Of a DNA stretch of 64,000 bases, positions 1-8,479 are shown piece by piece. The stretch covers positions 1-64,000 of the forward strand of contig DATBEM010000025.1 of the NCBI GenBank assembly GCA_036276115.1, written 5' to 3'. Positions within the stretch are counted from its first letter, which is position 1. Every line of letters begins with the position of its first letter. This DNA comes from Trebonia sp036276115. GTDB lineage: Bacteria > Actinomycetota > Actinomycetes > Streptosporangiales > Streptosporangiaceae. The notes under the pieces were generated by a model, which made no database searches, was not told the DNA's origin, and saw only the letters and a program-made list of their open reading frames with translations. Both the position numbers and the translations under genes were made by a program.

Positions 1-1059
1 CGGCTGATCGCGATCGACGTCGCCTACGCGCTGCCCGGCTTCGCCAACCAGGATGCCGCCCTCACGATCACCGGCGCCTCGCTGGCCGGGTGGTCAGCGC
101 GGGGGGCATCGGCCGACCTGGACAACCTCTCGGACGGCGGCGGCATCTACGGGGGGTCCTCGCGGCCGTCCGCGGCCAGCTGGCACCCGGCCGCGCGATC
201 GAGCACGCTGGCGTTCAGCACCGGCTTCGGCCGCGGCCGCGGCGACTCGGTCACTCCCGTCCCGGCCCCGAGCCCGCTGACCGGGATGGTCGAGCTGTCG
301 GCGGCCGCGCCGGGCGGGGCGCTGCCCGCGATCGCCACCCAGGCCTACGTTGACTCCAGCAGCACGCGCGTCGGCGGCACCGTGGACGCCGTGCTCGACG
401 GGCTGCAGGTCCCCGTTCGCATCGTGGCGGTGGTGAGCCGGTTCCCCACTACCGCTGGCCCCGCGCTGGTCATTGACCTGCCGGCCGTCGACGAGGCCCT
501 CGTGGTCGCCGGCGCCCAGCCGCTGCCGGTGACGCAGTGGTGGCTGTCCGGGCCGCCGCCGGCCGCGCCGCCGCCCGGCACCGCCGTCACCACCACGGCG
601 GGGGTCCAGGCGCAGCTCACCAACGAGCCGCTGCTGGCGGCGCCGCAGCAGGCGCTCCTGGCCCTGGCGGCGGCGGCCGGGCTGCTGGCGATCACCGGCT
701 TCTGCGTGTCCATCGCCACCGGCGTCCGCGCCCGGCGCGGGGAGAACGCCCTGCTCGCCGCCCTCGGCGTTACCCAGCGGTCCGCCGCCGCCCACTTGTG
801 CCTGGAGAAGCTCTTGCTCAGCGTCGCCTCGGCCGTCCTCGGGCTGCTCCTCGGCTGGGCCGCCGCGTGGCTCCTGGTGCCGGCCGTCACCTTGACCGGC
901 AACGCGACGACCCCGGTGCCGCCCCCGCTGACCTTGCTGAACGCCCCGGCGGCGGTCGCGCTGGCCGCCATCGTCGCCATCGCGCCGGTGCTGGTCGCCG
1001 GCATCGCCATGATCCGCCGCCCCGATCCGGCCGCCGAGCTGCGCGCGAGCCAGGCATGA
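1..1059 (+). CDS. ABC transporter permease, FtsX/MacB type (5' end missing)
   Basis: The reading frame is open from base 1, so the start lies outside the window; 352 residues are visible. The last 140 residues contain three hydrophobic segments, and the stretch ALLAALGVTQRSAA lies between the first and second, as in the FtsX permease domain. The preceding part is an extracytoplasmic domain rich in Gly, Ala and Pro. It is followed after 30 bp by a second, larger FtsX permease and then two ATPases, so it is probably one membrane subunit of a MacB/LolCDE-like exporter or of a machine acting on the cell envelope. The substrate cannot be told from sequence. Confidence 0.85.
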   Translation, partial: RLIAIDVAYALPGFANQDAALTITGASLAGWSARGASADLDNLSDGGGIYGGSSRPSAASWHPAARSSTLAFSTGFGRGRGDSVTPVPAPSPLTGMVELSAAAPGGALPAIATQAYVDSSSTRVGGTVDAVLDGLQVPVRIVAVVSRFPTTAGPALVIDLPAVDEALVVAGAQPLPVTQWWLSGPPPAAPPPGTAVTTTAGVQAQLTNEPLLAAPQQALLALAAAAGLLAITGFCVSIATGVRARRGENALLAALGVTQRSAAAHLCLEKLLLSVASAVLGLLLGWAAAWLLVPAVTLTGNATTPVPPPLTLLNAPAAVALAAIVAIAPVLVAGIAMIRRPDPAAELRASQA

Positions 1060-1089
1060 ACGTGACCTCGTGACGGGCAGCGTGACCTC

Positions 1090-3939
1090 ATGACCGGCAC
1101 CCCCGCCCGCCCGCGCCCGCCCCGGCTGGCGCCGCCCGCCCGGCTGCGCGCGCTGACCGGCATGGGCGTGGCGGCGACGGTCGCGCTGGCGGTGCTGACG
1201 GCCGGGTGCCTGATCCTGGCCCTGGGCGGGCAGAAGCTAGCCCTCGCCGCCCGCACCGACGCGCTGCGGAGCCTGCTCGCCGGGGAAGCGCCGACTGCCC
1301 AGGCACTGCAGGTCACCAGCCGGTGGAACGCGTTCTCGGTCGCGCTGGCGGAGGCATCGGCCGGCCCGTCTCCCCCGCCCCTGCGGCTCACCAGCGACCA
1401 GCTCACCGACATGACCACCCAGTTCGAGGACGACTTCGCGATCAGCCCGCTGCGCCCGACCGGGGCCGGCAGCCCGCTGCCGCAACTGCCCTGGGCCGGG
1501 CTGGCCTCCGACGAGCTGGCGGTGGCGGGGCTGCTCCCCGCCCTGCATGGCCTGCGGAGCCAGGTCGAGATCGTCGACCGCACCCCGCTGACCAGCTTCA
1601 CCACCCTGATCGCGGGCCGGTACCCGCGGCAGGCGCCATCCTCGCCCGGCGCGGCGGCGGCCCCGCTGGAGGTCGCGGTGACCGAGCAGACGGCGACCCG
1701 CTTCGGGTTGCGGGCCGGGTCGACGTTCCAGCTGGGCGCCCCGGATTCCGCCGCGGGCGCCCCGCTCAGCGTGACCGTCACCGGGATCGTCTCCCCGCGC
1801 GCGCCTGGCTCCACGTTCTGGGCGACCGATCCGCTCGCCAGCCGGCCCACGATGATCACCCCGGCCGACGGGCCGTCCTACTGGATCGGCGCCGTCCTGG
1901 CCAGCCCGGCTGAGGCTCCCCGGCTGCAGCAGCTGCTCGGGTCCCGGCTGACGATGACGTGGGAGCTGCCGCTGGACTTGCGCTCGGTCCAGGGCGACCA
2001 GGCGCAGGCCCTGCACGACACGCTGAGCGACATCACCGACGAGCCGCCGGCGCTGCCGGGCGACTTCGGCCCCGCCGCGAGCACGATGCAGGTCAGCAGC
2101 GGCCTGATCCAGCCGGTGCAGGAGTTCCTGGGCACGGCGTCGGCGGTCGCGGCGGTGCAGTCACTGCTGTTCGCCAGCCTGGCCCTGACCGCCCTGGTGG
2201 TGCTGCTCCTGGCCGGGTCCATGGCCGCGCTGCGGCGGGGGCCGGAGCTGACGGTGCTGCGCGCCCGGGGAGCGTCGCTAGGCCAGGCCGGCTGGGCGGG
2301 CCTGCGGGGCGCCCTGGTCGCTGGCGTCCCGGCCGCGGTCGTCGCGGTCGCGGTCACGCTGGCCCTCCCCGGCCCGGACCCAACCGAGCTGCCGGCCTGG
2401 TGGCCGGCCGTCGCCGTGCTGGTGGTCGCCCTGTGCGCCCCGGCCGCGGCCGGGGCATGGCCGCTGCGGCCGCCCCGCCGCTCAAGCGCGCGGCGGGCGC
2501 AGGCGGGCCGGGCGCACGGGCTGCGGTCGCGGCGGGCCCGCCGGGTGACGCGGGTGGTGGCCGAGGTCACCGTGTGCGCGCTGGCGGTCGCTGCCCTGGT
2601 CGTGCTGCGCGAGCACGGCACGTCCGCCGCTGACCTCTTTACCAGCGCGGCTCCGGCGCTGGTCGCGATCCCGGTGGTGATCGTCGAGCAGCGGCTGTAC
2701 CCGCTGGTCCTGCGGGCCGCGCTGCGGCTGGCCGCCCGGCGGCGGGGGGCGACCGCGTTCCTGGCCCTGGCGGGCGCGACCCGCTCGGCGCTGACCCCCG
2801 CGCTGCCGATGTTCGCCCTCGTCCTCGCGCTCACGGTCGCGTCCTTCGCCGGGATGACCCGCGACGCGATCACCAGCGGGGAGGTCGCGGCGTCCTGGCG
2901 GGCCGTCGGGGCCGACGCGTGGATTCATCCCGGCCCCCTGCAAGGCAGCGGCTCCGGAGCAGAGCAGGCGATCGGCGGCAGCATCACCCCGCAGGCGATC
3001 AAGGCCATCGAGGCGGTGCCCGGCGTGCAGCACGTCGCCGCCCTCTACCAGGACCTGTGGACCACCTCCGACGGCCTGCAGGTGCCCGGCGTCGCCGTCG
3101 ACCCGGCGAGCTACGCCGCCCTCGCCGCGGCCGAGCCCGCGTACTGGTCCCCGTTCCCGGCGGCCGCCCTCGCCCGCCCGGCCGCCGCGGCGGCGGCACC
3201 GGTGCTCGCGACCCCGGACGTGGCGGCCAGGCTCGGCGGGGCGGCCTCGATCTCGACGACGCTCACCCGGCCGCTGCGGGTGCGCGTAGCCGGCCTTATA
3301 TCCAGCACTGCGGCCCTGCCAGGGGCGGACTCGTTCGTCGTGGTTCCGCTGTCGGCGCTTTCCCCGGTCTCTGACCCGATCGAGCCGAACCTGCTACTGA
3401 TCACCGGCCCGCGTATCGACCAGGCCCGGCTGGCGGCCGCGGTGGCCAGGACGCTGCCCACCGGGGTGGTCACCAACCGGTCGCGGGAACTGGGCGAGCT
3501 GACGAGCGCGTCGTTGCAGCATGGCGTGTTCGTACTGTTCGCGATGGCCATCGTGGCCGCGTCGCTCCTGGGCCTGGCGGTGCTGGCGCTGGCGCTGGCG
3601 CTCGGGGCGGCGGGCCGCGAGCTCACGCTCGCCCGGCTCGCGACAATGGGGCTGACCGCCCGGCAGCGGGCCTGGCTGGTCGCGCTGGAGGTCGGCCCGG
3701 CGGTGGTGGCCGCGGCGGTTGCCGGGGTGGCGTGCGCGCTGCTGCTGCCGGCCGCGGTCGGGCCGGCCGTTGACCTGTCACCGTTCACCGGGTCGAGCGT
3801 CCCGGTGCCGTTCGCGGCCGACCTGCTCTCGGCCGGGCTGCCGGTGGCGGGCCTGGCGGTGCTGGCGGCGGTGGCGCTGGCGATCGAGATGCGGGCCGGG
3901 CGGCGGCTCGGCGTGGCCGCGCGGATGAGAGGACAGTGA
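1090..3939 (+). CDS. ABC transporter permease, double FtsX domain
   Basis: A 949-residue membrane protein. An N-terminal transmembrane helix (about residues 24-47) is followed by a large extracytoplasmic domain. A first bundle of helices lies around 355-520 and a second extracytoplasmic domain around 590-790. Three C-terminal helices (about 815-940) contain LARLATMGLTARQRAWLVAL, typical of FtsX. This two-unit arrangement is common in actinobacterial permeases of about 800-950 residues. The start ATG follows a short spacer after the preceding permease gene, and the next gene begins one base after the stop, indicating one operon. The exported substrate is unknown. Confidence 0.88.
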   Translation: MTGTPARPRPPRLAPPARLRALTGMGVAATVALAVLTAGCLILALGGQKLALAARTDALRSLLAGEAPTAQALQVTSRWNAFSVALAEASAGPSPPPLRLTSDQLTDMTTQFEDDFAISPLRPTGAGSPLPQLPWAGLASDELAVAGLLPALHGLRSQVEIVDRTPLTSFTTLIAGRYPRQAPSSPGAAAAPLEVAVTEQTATRFGLRAGSTFQLGAPDSAAGAPLSVTVTGIVSPRAPGSTFWATDPLASRPTMITPADGPSYWIGAVLASPAEAPRLQQLLGSRLTMTWELPLDLRSVQGDQAQALHDTLSDITDEPPALPGDFGPAASTMQVSSGLIQPVQEFLGTASAVAAVQSLLFASLALTALVVLLLAGSMAALRRGPELTVLRARGASLGQAGWAGLRGALVAGVPAAVVAVAVTLALPGPDPTELPAWWPAVAVLVVALCAPAAAGAWPLRPPRRSSARRAQAGRAHGLRSRRARRVTRVVAEVTVCALAVAALVVLREHGTSAADLFTSAAPALVAIPVVIVEQRLYPLVLRAALRLAARRRGATAFLALAGATRSALTPALPMFALVLALTVASFAGMTRDAITSGEVAASWRAVGADAWIHPGPLQGSGSGAEQAIGGSITPQAIKAIEAVPGVQHVAALYQDLWTTSDGLQVPGVAVDPASYAALAAAEPAYWSPFPAAALARPAAAAAAPVLATPDVAARLGGAASISTTLTRPLRVRVAGLISSTAALPGADSFVVVPLSALSPVSDPIEPNLLLITGPRIDQARLAAAVARTLPTGVVTNRSRELGELTSASLQHGVFVLFAMAIVAASLLGLAVLALALALGAAGRELTLARLATMGLTARQRAWLVALEVGPAVVAAAVAGVACALLLPAAVGPAVDLSPFTGSSVPVPFAADLLSAGLPVAGLAVLAAVALAIEMRAGRRLGVAARMRGQ

Positions 3940-3940
3940 C

Positions 3941-4924
3941 ATGCCCGAGTATGGCGAGGGAGCGCTCATCGTGTGCGACCGGCTCGTGCGGATCTACCAG
4001 GCCGAGGGCATCGAGGTGCAGGCCCTGCAGGGCCTTGACCTCGTAGTCGGCCGGGGCGAGCTGACGGCCATGGTGGGCGCGTCCGGCAGCGGGAAGTCCA
4101 CGCTGATGAACATCCTGGCCGGCCTGGACGTGCCCACGGCCGGGGCGGTGCGGGTGGACGGGCAAGACCTGGCGGCGCTGTCGGCCCGCCAGCGGCTGGC
4201 CTACCGGCGGCAGGCGGTCGGGTTCATCTGGCAGCAGACCGCCCGCAACCTGCTCCCTTACCTCACGGGGACGCAGAACGTGGAGCTGCCCATGCGGCTG
4301 GCCGGCACGGGCACGCGGGCACGGCGGTCGCGGGCGGGAGAGCTGCTGGAGACGCTGGGCGTGCCGCACTGCGCCGGGCGGCGGCCGGACCAGATGTCGG
4401 GCGGCGAGCAGCAGCGGGTGGCGATCGCGGTGGCGATCGCGAACTCCCCGGCGGTCCTGCTCGCGGACGAGCCGACCGGGGAGCTGGACAGCGCGACGGC
4501 CGGGTCGGTGTTCGACGCCCTGCGGACGGCGAACTCGGCCCTCGGGGTGACGGTCTTGATCGTGACCCACGACCCGGCGGTGTCCGGGCAGGTGCGGCGG
4601 GTCATCGCGATCCGCGATGGCCGCACCAGCACCGAGACCCTGCGCGCGGCCGCCTCCGGCGAGGGCGGGGAGGGTCTTGGGCACGCGGTGGAGTACGCCG
4701 TCCTCGACCGGGCCGGCCGGCTGCAGCTCCCGCGCGAGATGACTGAGTCCCTGGGCATGCGCGACCGGGTCCGGCTGGAGGCCAATCCGGACCACATCGG
4801 CGTCTGGCCCGACCAGGGCGCCCTGCCCGCCGGCCCGCCCGCCGACGCGCCTGCCACCCCGCCCGCCGTCCAGCCCCCGCCCGGGGCCCCGCCGGCCGAC
4901 CCCGCGAAGGGAAGCGGCGCATGA
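3941..4924 (+). CDS. ABC transporter ATPase with C-terminal AbrB-like domain
   Basis: A 327-residue ATPase of the MacB/LolD class. Visible motifs are Walker A GASGSGKS (46-53), the Q-loop near 98, signature SGGEQ (153-157), Walker B VLLADE (172-177) and switch His210. After the nucleotide-binding domain (to about 235) comes a Gly-rich linker, and residues 252-290 read like a swapped-hairpin AbrB/SpoVT half (DRAGRLQLPREMTESLGMRD, then RVRLE and IGVWP). A Pro/Ala-rich tail follows. The start lies one base after the permease stop, and the gene overlaps the next ATPase by 4 bp (ATGA), so the four genes are coupled. The role of the extra domain is not known to me; it may dimerise or sense. Confidence 0.88.
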   Translation: MPEYGEGALIVCDRLVRIYQAEGIEVQALQGLDLVVGRGELTAMVGASGSGKSTLMNILAGLDVPTAGAVRVDGQDLAALSARQRLAYRRQAVGFIWQQTARNLLPYLTGTQNVELPMRLAGTGTRARRSRAGELLETLGVPHCAGRRPDQMSGGEQQRVAIAVAIANSPAVLLADEPTGELDSATAGSVFDALRTANSALGVTVLIVTHDPAVSGQVRRVIAIRDGRTSTETLRAAASGEGGEGLGHAVEYAVLDRAGRLQLPREMTESLGMRDRVRLEANPDHIGVWPDQGALPAGPPADAPATPPAVQPPPGAPPADPAKGSGA

Positions 4925-5616
4925 CCGCCATGATCGACGTCAAGGACGTCACCCGGACCTACGGCAGCGGGCCGACGGCGGCCCAGGCGCTGCGGGGGGT
5001 CACGTTCAGCGTGCCCGAGGGGCAGCTGGTCGCGCTGCGGGGCCGGTCCGGCTCGGGCAAGACGACGCTGCTGAACATCGTCGGTGGCCTCGACACGCCC
5101 GACGGCGGCTCGGTCACCGTGGCCGGGCGGGACGTGACCGCGATGAGCGAGCGGGACCGCATCCGGCTGCGGCGTGAGACGGTGGCCTACATCTTCCAGT
5201 CGTTCGGCCTGCTGCCGGTGCTGTCGGCGGCCGAGAACGTGGGGGTGCCGCTGCGGATCGCCGGGACCGGGCCGCGCGAGCGCGAGGAGCGGGTCGCCCT
5301 CATGCTGTCCCTCGTGGGGCTGTCGGGCCACGTGCGCCAGCGCCCGGCCGAGCTGTCGGGCGGCCAGCAGCAGCGGGTCGCCATCGCCCGCGCCCTGGCC
5401 GGGCGGCCCCGGCTGCTCCTGGCGGACGAGCCGACCGGCCAGCTCGACCAGGAGACCGGCAAGCAGATCATGGGCCTGCTGCGGGACGTGGTGCGCTCGG
5501 AGGGGGTGACCGCCCTGGTCGCCACCCATGACCCGGTCCTCATCGGCCTGGCCGACGCGGTCTTGCAGCTGGCCGACGGCGTGATCGAGCCCGGCCTCAC
5601 TGCCCCGGCACCCTAG
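4921..5616 (+). CDS. ABC transporter ATPase, MacB/LolD family
   Basis: A 231-residue ATPase of usual single-domain length. Walker A GRSGSGKT is at 41-48, signature LSGGQQ at 145-150, Walker B LLLADE at 165-170, and switch His203 lies in ATHDP. It starts inside the stop of the preceding ATPase gene (ATGA overlap), so two different ATPases serve two FtsX permeases and probably form a heterodimeric motor. The stop codon is the TAG of a CTAG tetramer whose other strand is the stop of the convergent aminotransferase gene. Confidence 0.9.
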   Translation: MTAMIDVKDVTRTYGSGPTAAQALRGVTFSVPEGQLVALRGRSGSGKTTLLNIVGGLDTPDGGSVTVAGRDVTAMSERDRIRLRRETVAYIFQSFGLLPVLSAAENVGVPLRIAGTGPREREERVALMLSLVGLSGHVRQRPAELSGGQQQRVAIARALAGRPRLLLADEPTGQLDQETGKQIMGLLRDVVRSEGVTALVATHDPVLIGLADAVLQLADGVIEPGLTAPAP

Positions 5617-6554
5617 GCGACGACGGTGCCGGACGACGCCGCCAGGTCCGCGTACAGCCCGGTCAGCCGCCGGGTGACCGGGCCGGGGGCGCCGTCGCCG
5701 ATGACCCGGCCGTCCACCTCGGTGACGGGGGCGAGGCCGCCCATGGTGCCGGTGACGAATGCCTCGGCCGCGTTGTAGAGCTGCGGCAGCGTGTAGTCGC
5801 CGACCTGGACGCCGATGCCCGCGCGGGCGGCGAGGGACAGGACCGCGCCGCGGGTGATGCCCTCGGGGGCGGAGGCGGCGGTCGGGGTGGCGAGGATCGC
5901 GCCGCCCGACGCGGGCCGGGCGTAGGAGCTGGCCAGGTCGCCCGGCAGGACCAGGAAGAGGTGGGTCGCGTTGGTCTCGGCGATGAAGCCGCGGTGGTCC
6001 AGGACCACGGCGTCGTCCGCGCCGGCCGCGTTCGCCTCGATCTTGGCGAGGATGGACGGCAGCAGGTTGTTGTGGTGGATCTTCGGGTCCAGGCAGTCCG
6101 GGGCGGGGCGGCGGACCGACGAGGTGATGAGCCGGATCCCGGACTGGTCGTAGACCGGCTCCTTGTACTCGGCGAGCACGATCAGCGTCGGCCCGGCGGT
6201 GTTCAGCCGGGGGTCCATCCCCGAGGTGACCTTCACCCCGCGCGTCAGCGTCAGCCGGATGTGGACGCCGTCGCGCATCCCGTTGGCCGCCAGGGTCCGC
6301 CGGATCTCGGCCGTGATCTCCTCGTCGGCGGGCACCGCGGCGAACGCGAGGGCGCGGGCTGACCGGCGCAGCCGGGCCAGGTGCTCGTCCAGCCCGAAGA
6401 TCCGGCCGCCAGTGAGGCGCAGCCCTTCCCACACGGCGTCGCCGCCCTGGACGACCGAGTCGAACGGGGAGACCCCGGCCTCGTCACGGTGCGATAGCCG
6501 CCCGGCGACGCTGACGATCAGGTCGCGGTTGCGCTCGTCGAACTTCTGCAGCAT
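5613..6554 (-). CDS. Class IV PLP-dependent aminotransferase (BCAT/D-AAT/ADC lyase fold)
   Basis: A 313-residue fold-type IV PLP enzyme. The context DPKIHHNNLLPSILAK aligns with the D-amino-acid transaminase motif, so Lys158 is the expected Schiff-base lysine; GFIAETNATHLF (about 190-200) supplies the conserved Glu193. Length and motifs fit branched-chain aminotransferase, D-amino acid transaminase or aminodeoxychorismate lyase, and sequence alone does not separate them. The ribosome site GAGGAG overlaps the TGA of the upstream sulfotransferase-like gene, 9 bp away, so the two are translationally linked. The partner genes suggest a specialised rather than housekeeping role; that is inference. 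Confidence 0.85.
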   Translation of the reverse strand: MLQKFDERNRDLIVSVAGRLSHRDEAGVSPFDSVVQGGDAVWEGLRLTGGRIFGLDEHLARLRRSARALAFAAVPADEEITAEIRRTLAANGMRDGVHIRLTLTRGVKVTSGMDPRLNTAGPTLIVLAEYKEPVYDQSGIRLITSSVRRPAPDCLDPKIHHNNLLPSILAKIEANAAGADDAVVLDHRGFIAETNATHLFLVLPGDLASSYARPASGGAILATPTAASAPEGITRGAVLSLAARAGIGVQVGDYTLPQLYNAAEAFVTGTMGGLAPVTEVDGRVIGDGAPGPVTRRLTGLYADLAASSGTVVA

Positions 6555-6563
6555 CCAGGCTCC

Positions 6564-7310
6564 TCAGAACGCCAGCTTCCGGGCCGACAGTGCCTCGTAG
6601 TACGGCTCGCACTCGCGGGCCAGGCCCTCCAGGCCGGCCGGGACGGCCGGGGGCGCGGGTGCCGCCGGGGCCGCCCCGGAGGCCCGGCCGAAGCCGGTCG
6701 ACTCCCGCACGCTGTCGTACCAGTACGGCGCCCACACCCCGTCGCTGGCGCGCGGGCCGGCCGGCCAGGACAGCATCGCCGCCTCGAATGGCACGTCCAG
6801 CGCCGCGCACAGCGCCCGCAGCCCCGCCTCGGGGTCCGCCAGCAGGTCGGCTGAGTCGATGACGGGCCCGCCGAACTCGGCGAACAGCGCCACCTGCTGC
6901 CGCAGCCCGAGGTCGTCCAGGGTCGGGGCGGACCGCACGCGGGCGTAGGAGGCGAGCAGCGCCCGCGGGTCGCGAATCAGGAACGCGTGCCGGAACCCGG
7001 CGAAGCTCGCCAGGTCCACCGATGGCAGCACGTGGTGCGTCATGTGCTTGGCGTAGCTGATCGTCACCCCGTCCGGCAGGTCCCCGCCGGCCAGGCCGGA
7101 CACCACCGCGCGCCACGAGGTCGGCTGGGAGGCGATGACCTCCTCCCGCCCGGGATGGTCGATCCCGGTCGCCGACAGGTAGAAGGCGTACAGCGGCTCG
7201 TCCGCCACGACGGTGTCGGGGCGGTTCTCCCACGCCCGCATCATCGCGGTCGAGACGGTCCGCGGCCCGGACCACATCGCGATCCGGGCCGCTGGAGCGG
7301 CTGCGGTCAA
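6564..7310 (-). CDS. Sulfotransferase-like P-loop protein
   Basis: The protein opens with MWSGPRTVSTAMMRAW, the PAPS-binding-loop style of actinobacterial sulfotransferase-family proteins, and later has FLIRDPRALLASYARV, the 3'-phosphate-binding (RDP...S) region. It ends in LSARKLAF; total about 248 residues. The start is uncertain. A TTG at 7310 overlaps the TGA of the upstream dehydrogenase gene by 4 bp (TTGA), while an ATG at 7277 begins exactly at the conserved motif. I prefer TTG because of the coupling and because ATG would leave no N-terminal strand. Substrate unknown; some family members lack sulfotransferase activity. Confidence 0.78.
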   Translation of the reverse strand: MTAAAPAARIAMWSGPRTVSTAMMRAWENRPDTVVADEPLYAFYLSATGIDHPGREEVIASQPTSWRAVVSGLAGGDLPDGVTISYAKHMTHHVLPSVDLASFAGFRHAFLIRDPRALLASYARVRSAPTLDDLGLRQQVALFAEFGGPVIDSADLLADPEAGLRALCAALDVPFEAAMLSWPAGPRASDGVWAPYWYDSVRESTGFGRASGAAPAAPAPPAVPAGLEGLARECEPYYEALSARKLAF

Positions 7311-8392
7311 AACACGACCACGCTGCGCAGCACGTCGCCGTGCTCCATCCTCGCGAATGCCTCCTCGACGTCCCCGACCGCGATCGTCTCGGAGACGAAC
7401 CTGTCCAGCGGGAGCCGCCCGTCGAGGTGCAGGTCCACCAGCATCGGGAAGTCCCGGCTGGGGAGGCAGTCGCCGTACCACGAGGACTTCAGCGCCCCGC
7501 CCCGGCCGAACACCTCCAGCAGCGGCAGGTCCAGGGCCATGTCCGGGGTCGGCACCCCGACCAGGACCACCACCCCGGCCAGGTCGCGGGCGAAGAACGC
7601 CTGCTTGTAGGTCTCGGGCCGCCCGATCGCCTCGATGACCACGTCGGCCCCGAACCCGCCGGTCAGCTCGCGGATCCCCTCGACCGGGTCGACGGCGCGG
7701 GAGTTGATCACGTGGGTCGCCCCGAAGTCGCGCGCCCAGCCGAGCTTCCGCTCGTCGATGTCGACCGCGATGATCGTCTGGGCGCCCGCGAGCCGGGCGC
7801 CGAGGATCGCCCCGTCGCCGACGCCGCCGCAGCCGATCACGGCGACCGAGTCGCCCCGCGACACCCCGCCGGTGTTGATGGCCGCGCCGATGCCCGCCAT
7901 AACCCCGCAGCCGAGCAGCCCGGCCGTGGCCGGCGCGATGGCCGGGTTGACCTTGGTGCACTGGCCCGCCGCGACCAGCGTCTTCTCCGCGAACGCGCCG
8001 ATGCCGAGGGCGGGCGACAGCGGCGTGCCGTCCGCCAGCGTCATCTTCCGGGTGGCGTTGTGGGTGGCGAAGCAGTACCAGGGCCGGCCGCGCTTGCACG
8101 CGCGGCACTGCCCGCACACCGCCCGCCAGTTGAGGATCACGAAGTCACCCGGGGCGACCTCGGTCACGCCGTCCCCCACCGCCTCCACGACCCCGGCCGC
8201 CTCGTGCCCGAGCAGGTACGGGTAGTCGTCGCCGATCCCGCCGAGCTTGTAGTGCAGGTCGGTGTGGCACACGCCGCACGCCTGGACCTTGACCAGTGCC
8301 TCCCCGGGCCCCGGGTCGGGCACGATTATCTCGGTCACCTGCACGGGCTCGCCCTTGGCGCTCGCCACGACGCCGGCCACGCTGCTCGCCAT
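7307..8392 (-). CDS. mscR: S-(hydroxymethyl)mycothiol dehydrogenase
   Basis: A 361-residue zinc MDR dehydrogenase closely matching the mycothiol-dependent formaldehyde dehydrogenase family. GVCHTD gives catalytic Cys42, and GHEAAG gives His64. Structural zinc cysteines are C93, C96, C99 and C107 (CGQCRACKRGRPWYC), and the NAD loop is GCGGVGDGA. It oxidises the mycothiol adduct of formaldehyde to S-formylmycothiol and may also reduce nitrosomycothiol. RBS AGGGGAG precedes the ATG. In many actinobacteria a metallo-hydrolase gene follows; here the next genes are a sulfotransferase-like protein and a class IV aminotransferase. Confidence 0.93.
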   Translation of the reverse strand: MASSVAGVVASAKGEPVQVTEIIVPDPGPGEALVKVQACGVCHTDLHYKLGGIGDDYPYLLGHEAAGVVEAVGDGVTEVAPGDFVILNWRAVCGQCRACKRGRPWYCFATHNATRKMTLADGTPLSPALGIGAFAEKTLVAAGQCTKVNPAIAPATAGLLGCGVMAGIGAAINTGGVSRGDSVAVIGCGGVGDGAILGARLAGAQTIIAVDIDERKLGWARDFGATHVINSRAVDPVEGIRELTGGFGADVVIEAIGRPETYKQAFFARDLAGVVVLVGVPTPDMALDLPLLEVFGRGGALKSSWYGDCLPSRDFPMLVDLHLDGRLPLDRFVSETIAVGDVEEAFARMEHGDVLRSVVVF

Positions 8393-8479
8393 CGACTAGT
8401 TCTCCCCTGGTTGACGTATCACTTTCACGGGTTCGCTCTCGGCCCCCATCATTCCCCGTCCGGTTGTACCGGGGAAGAC

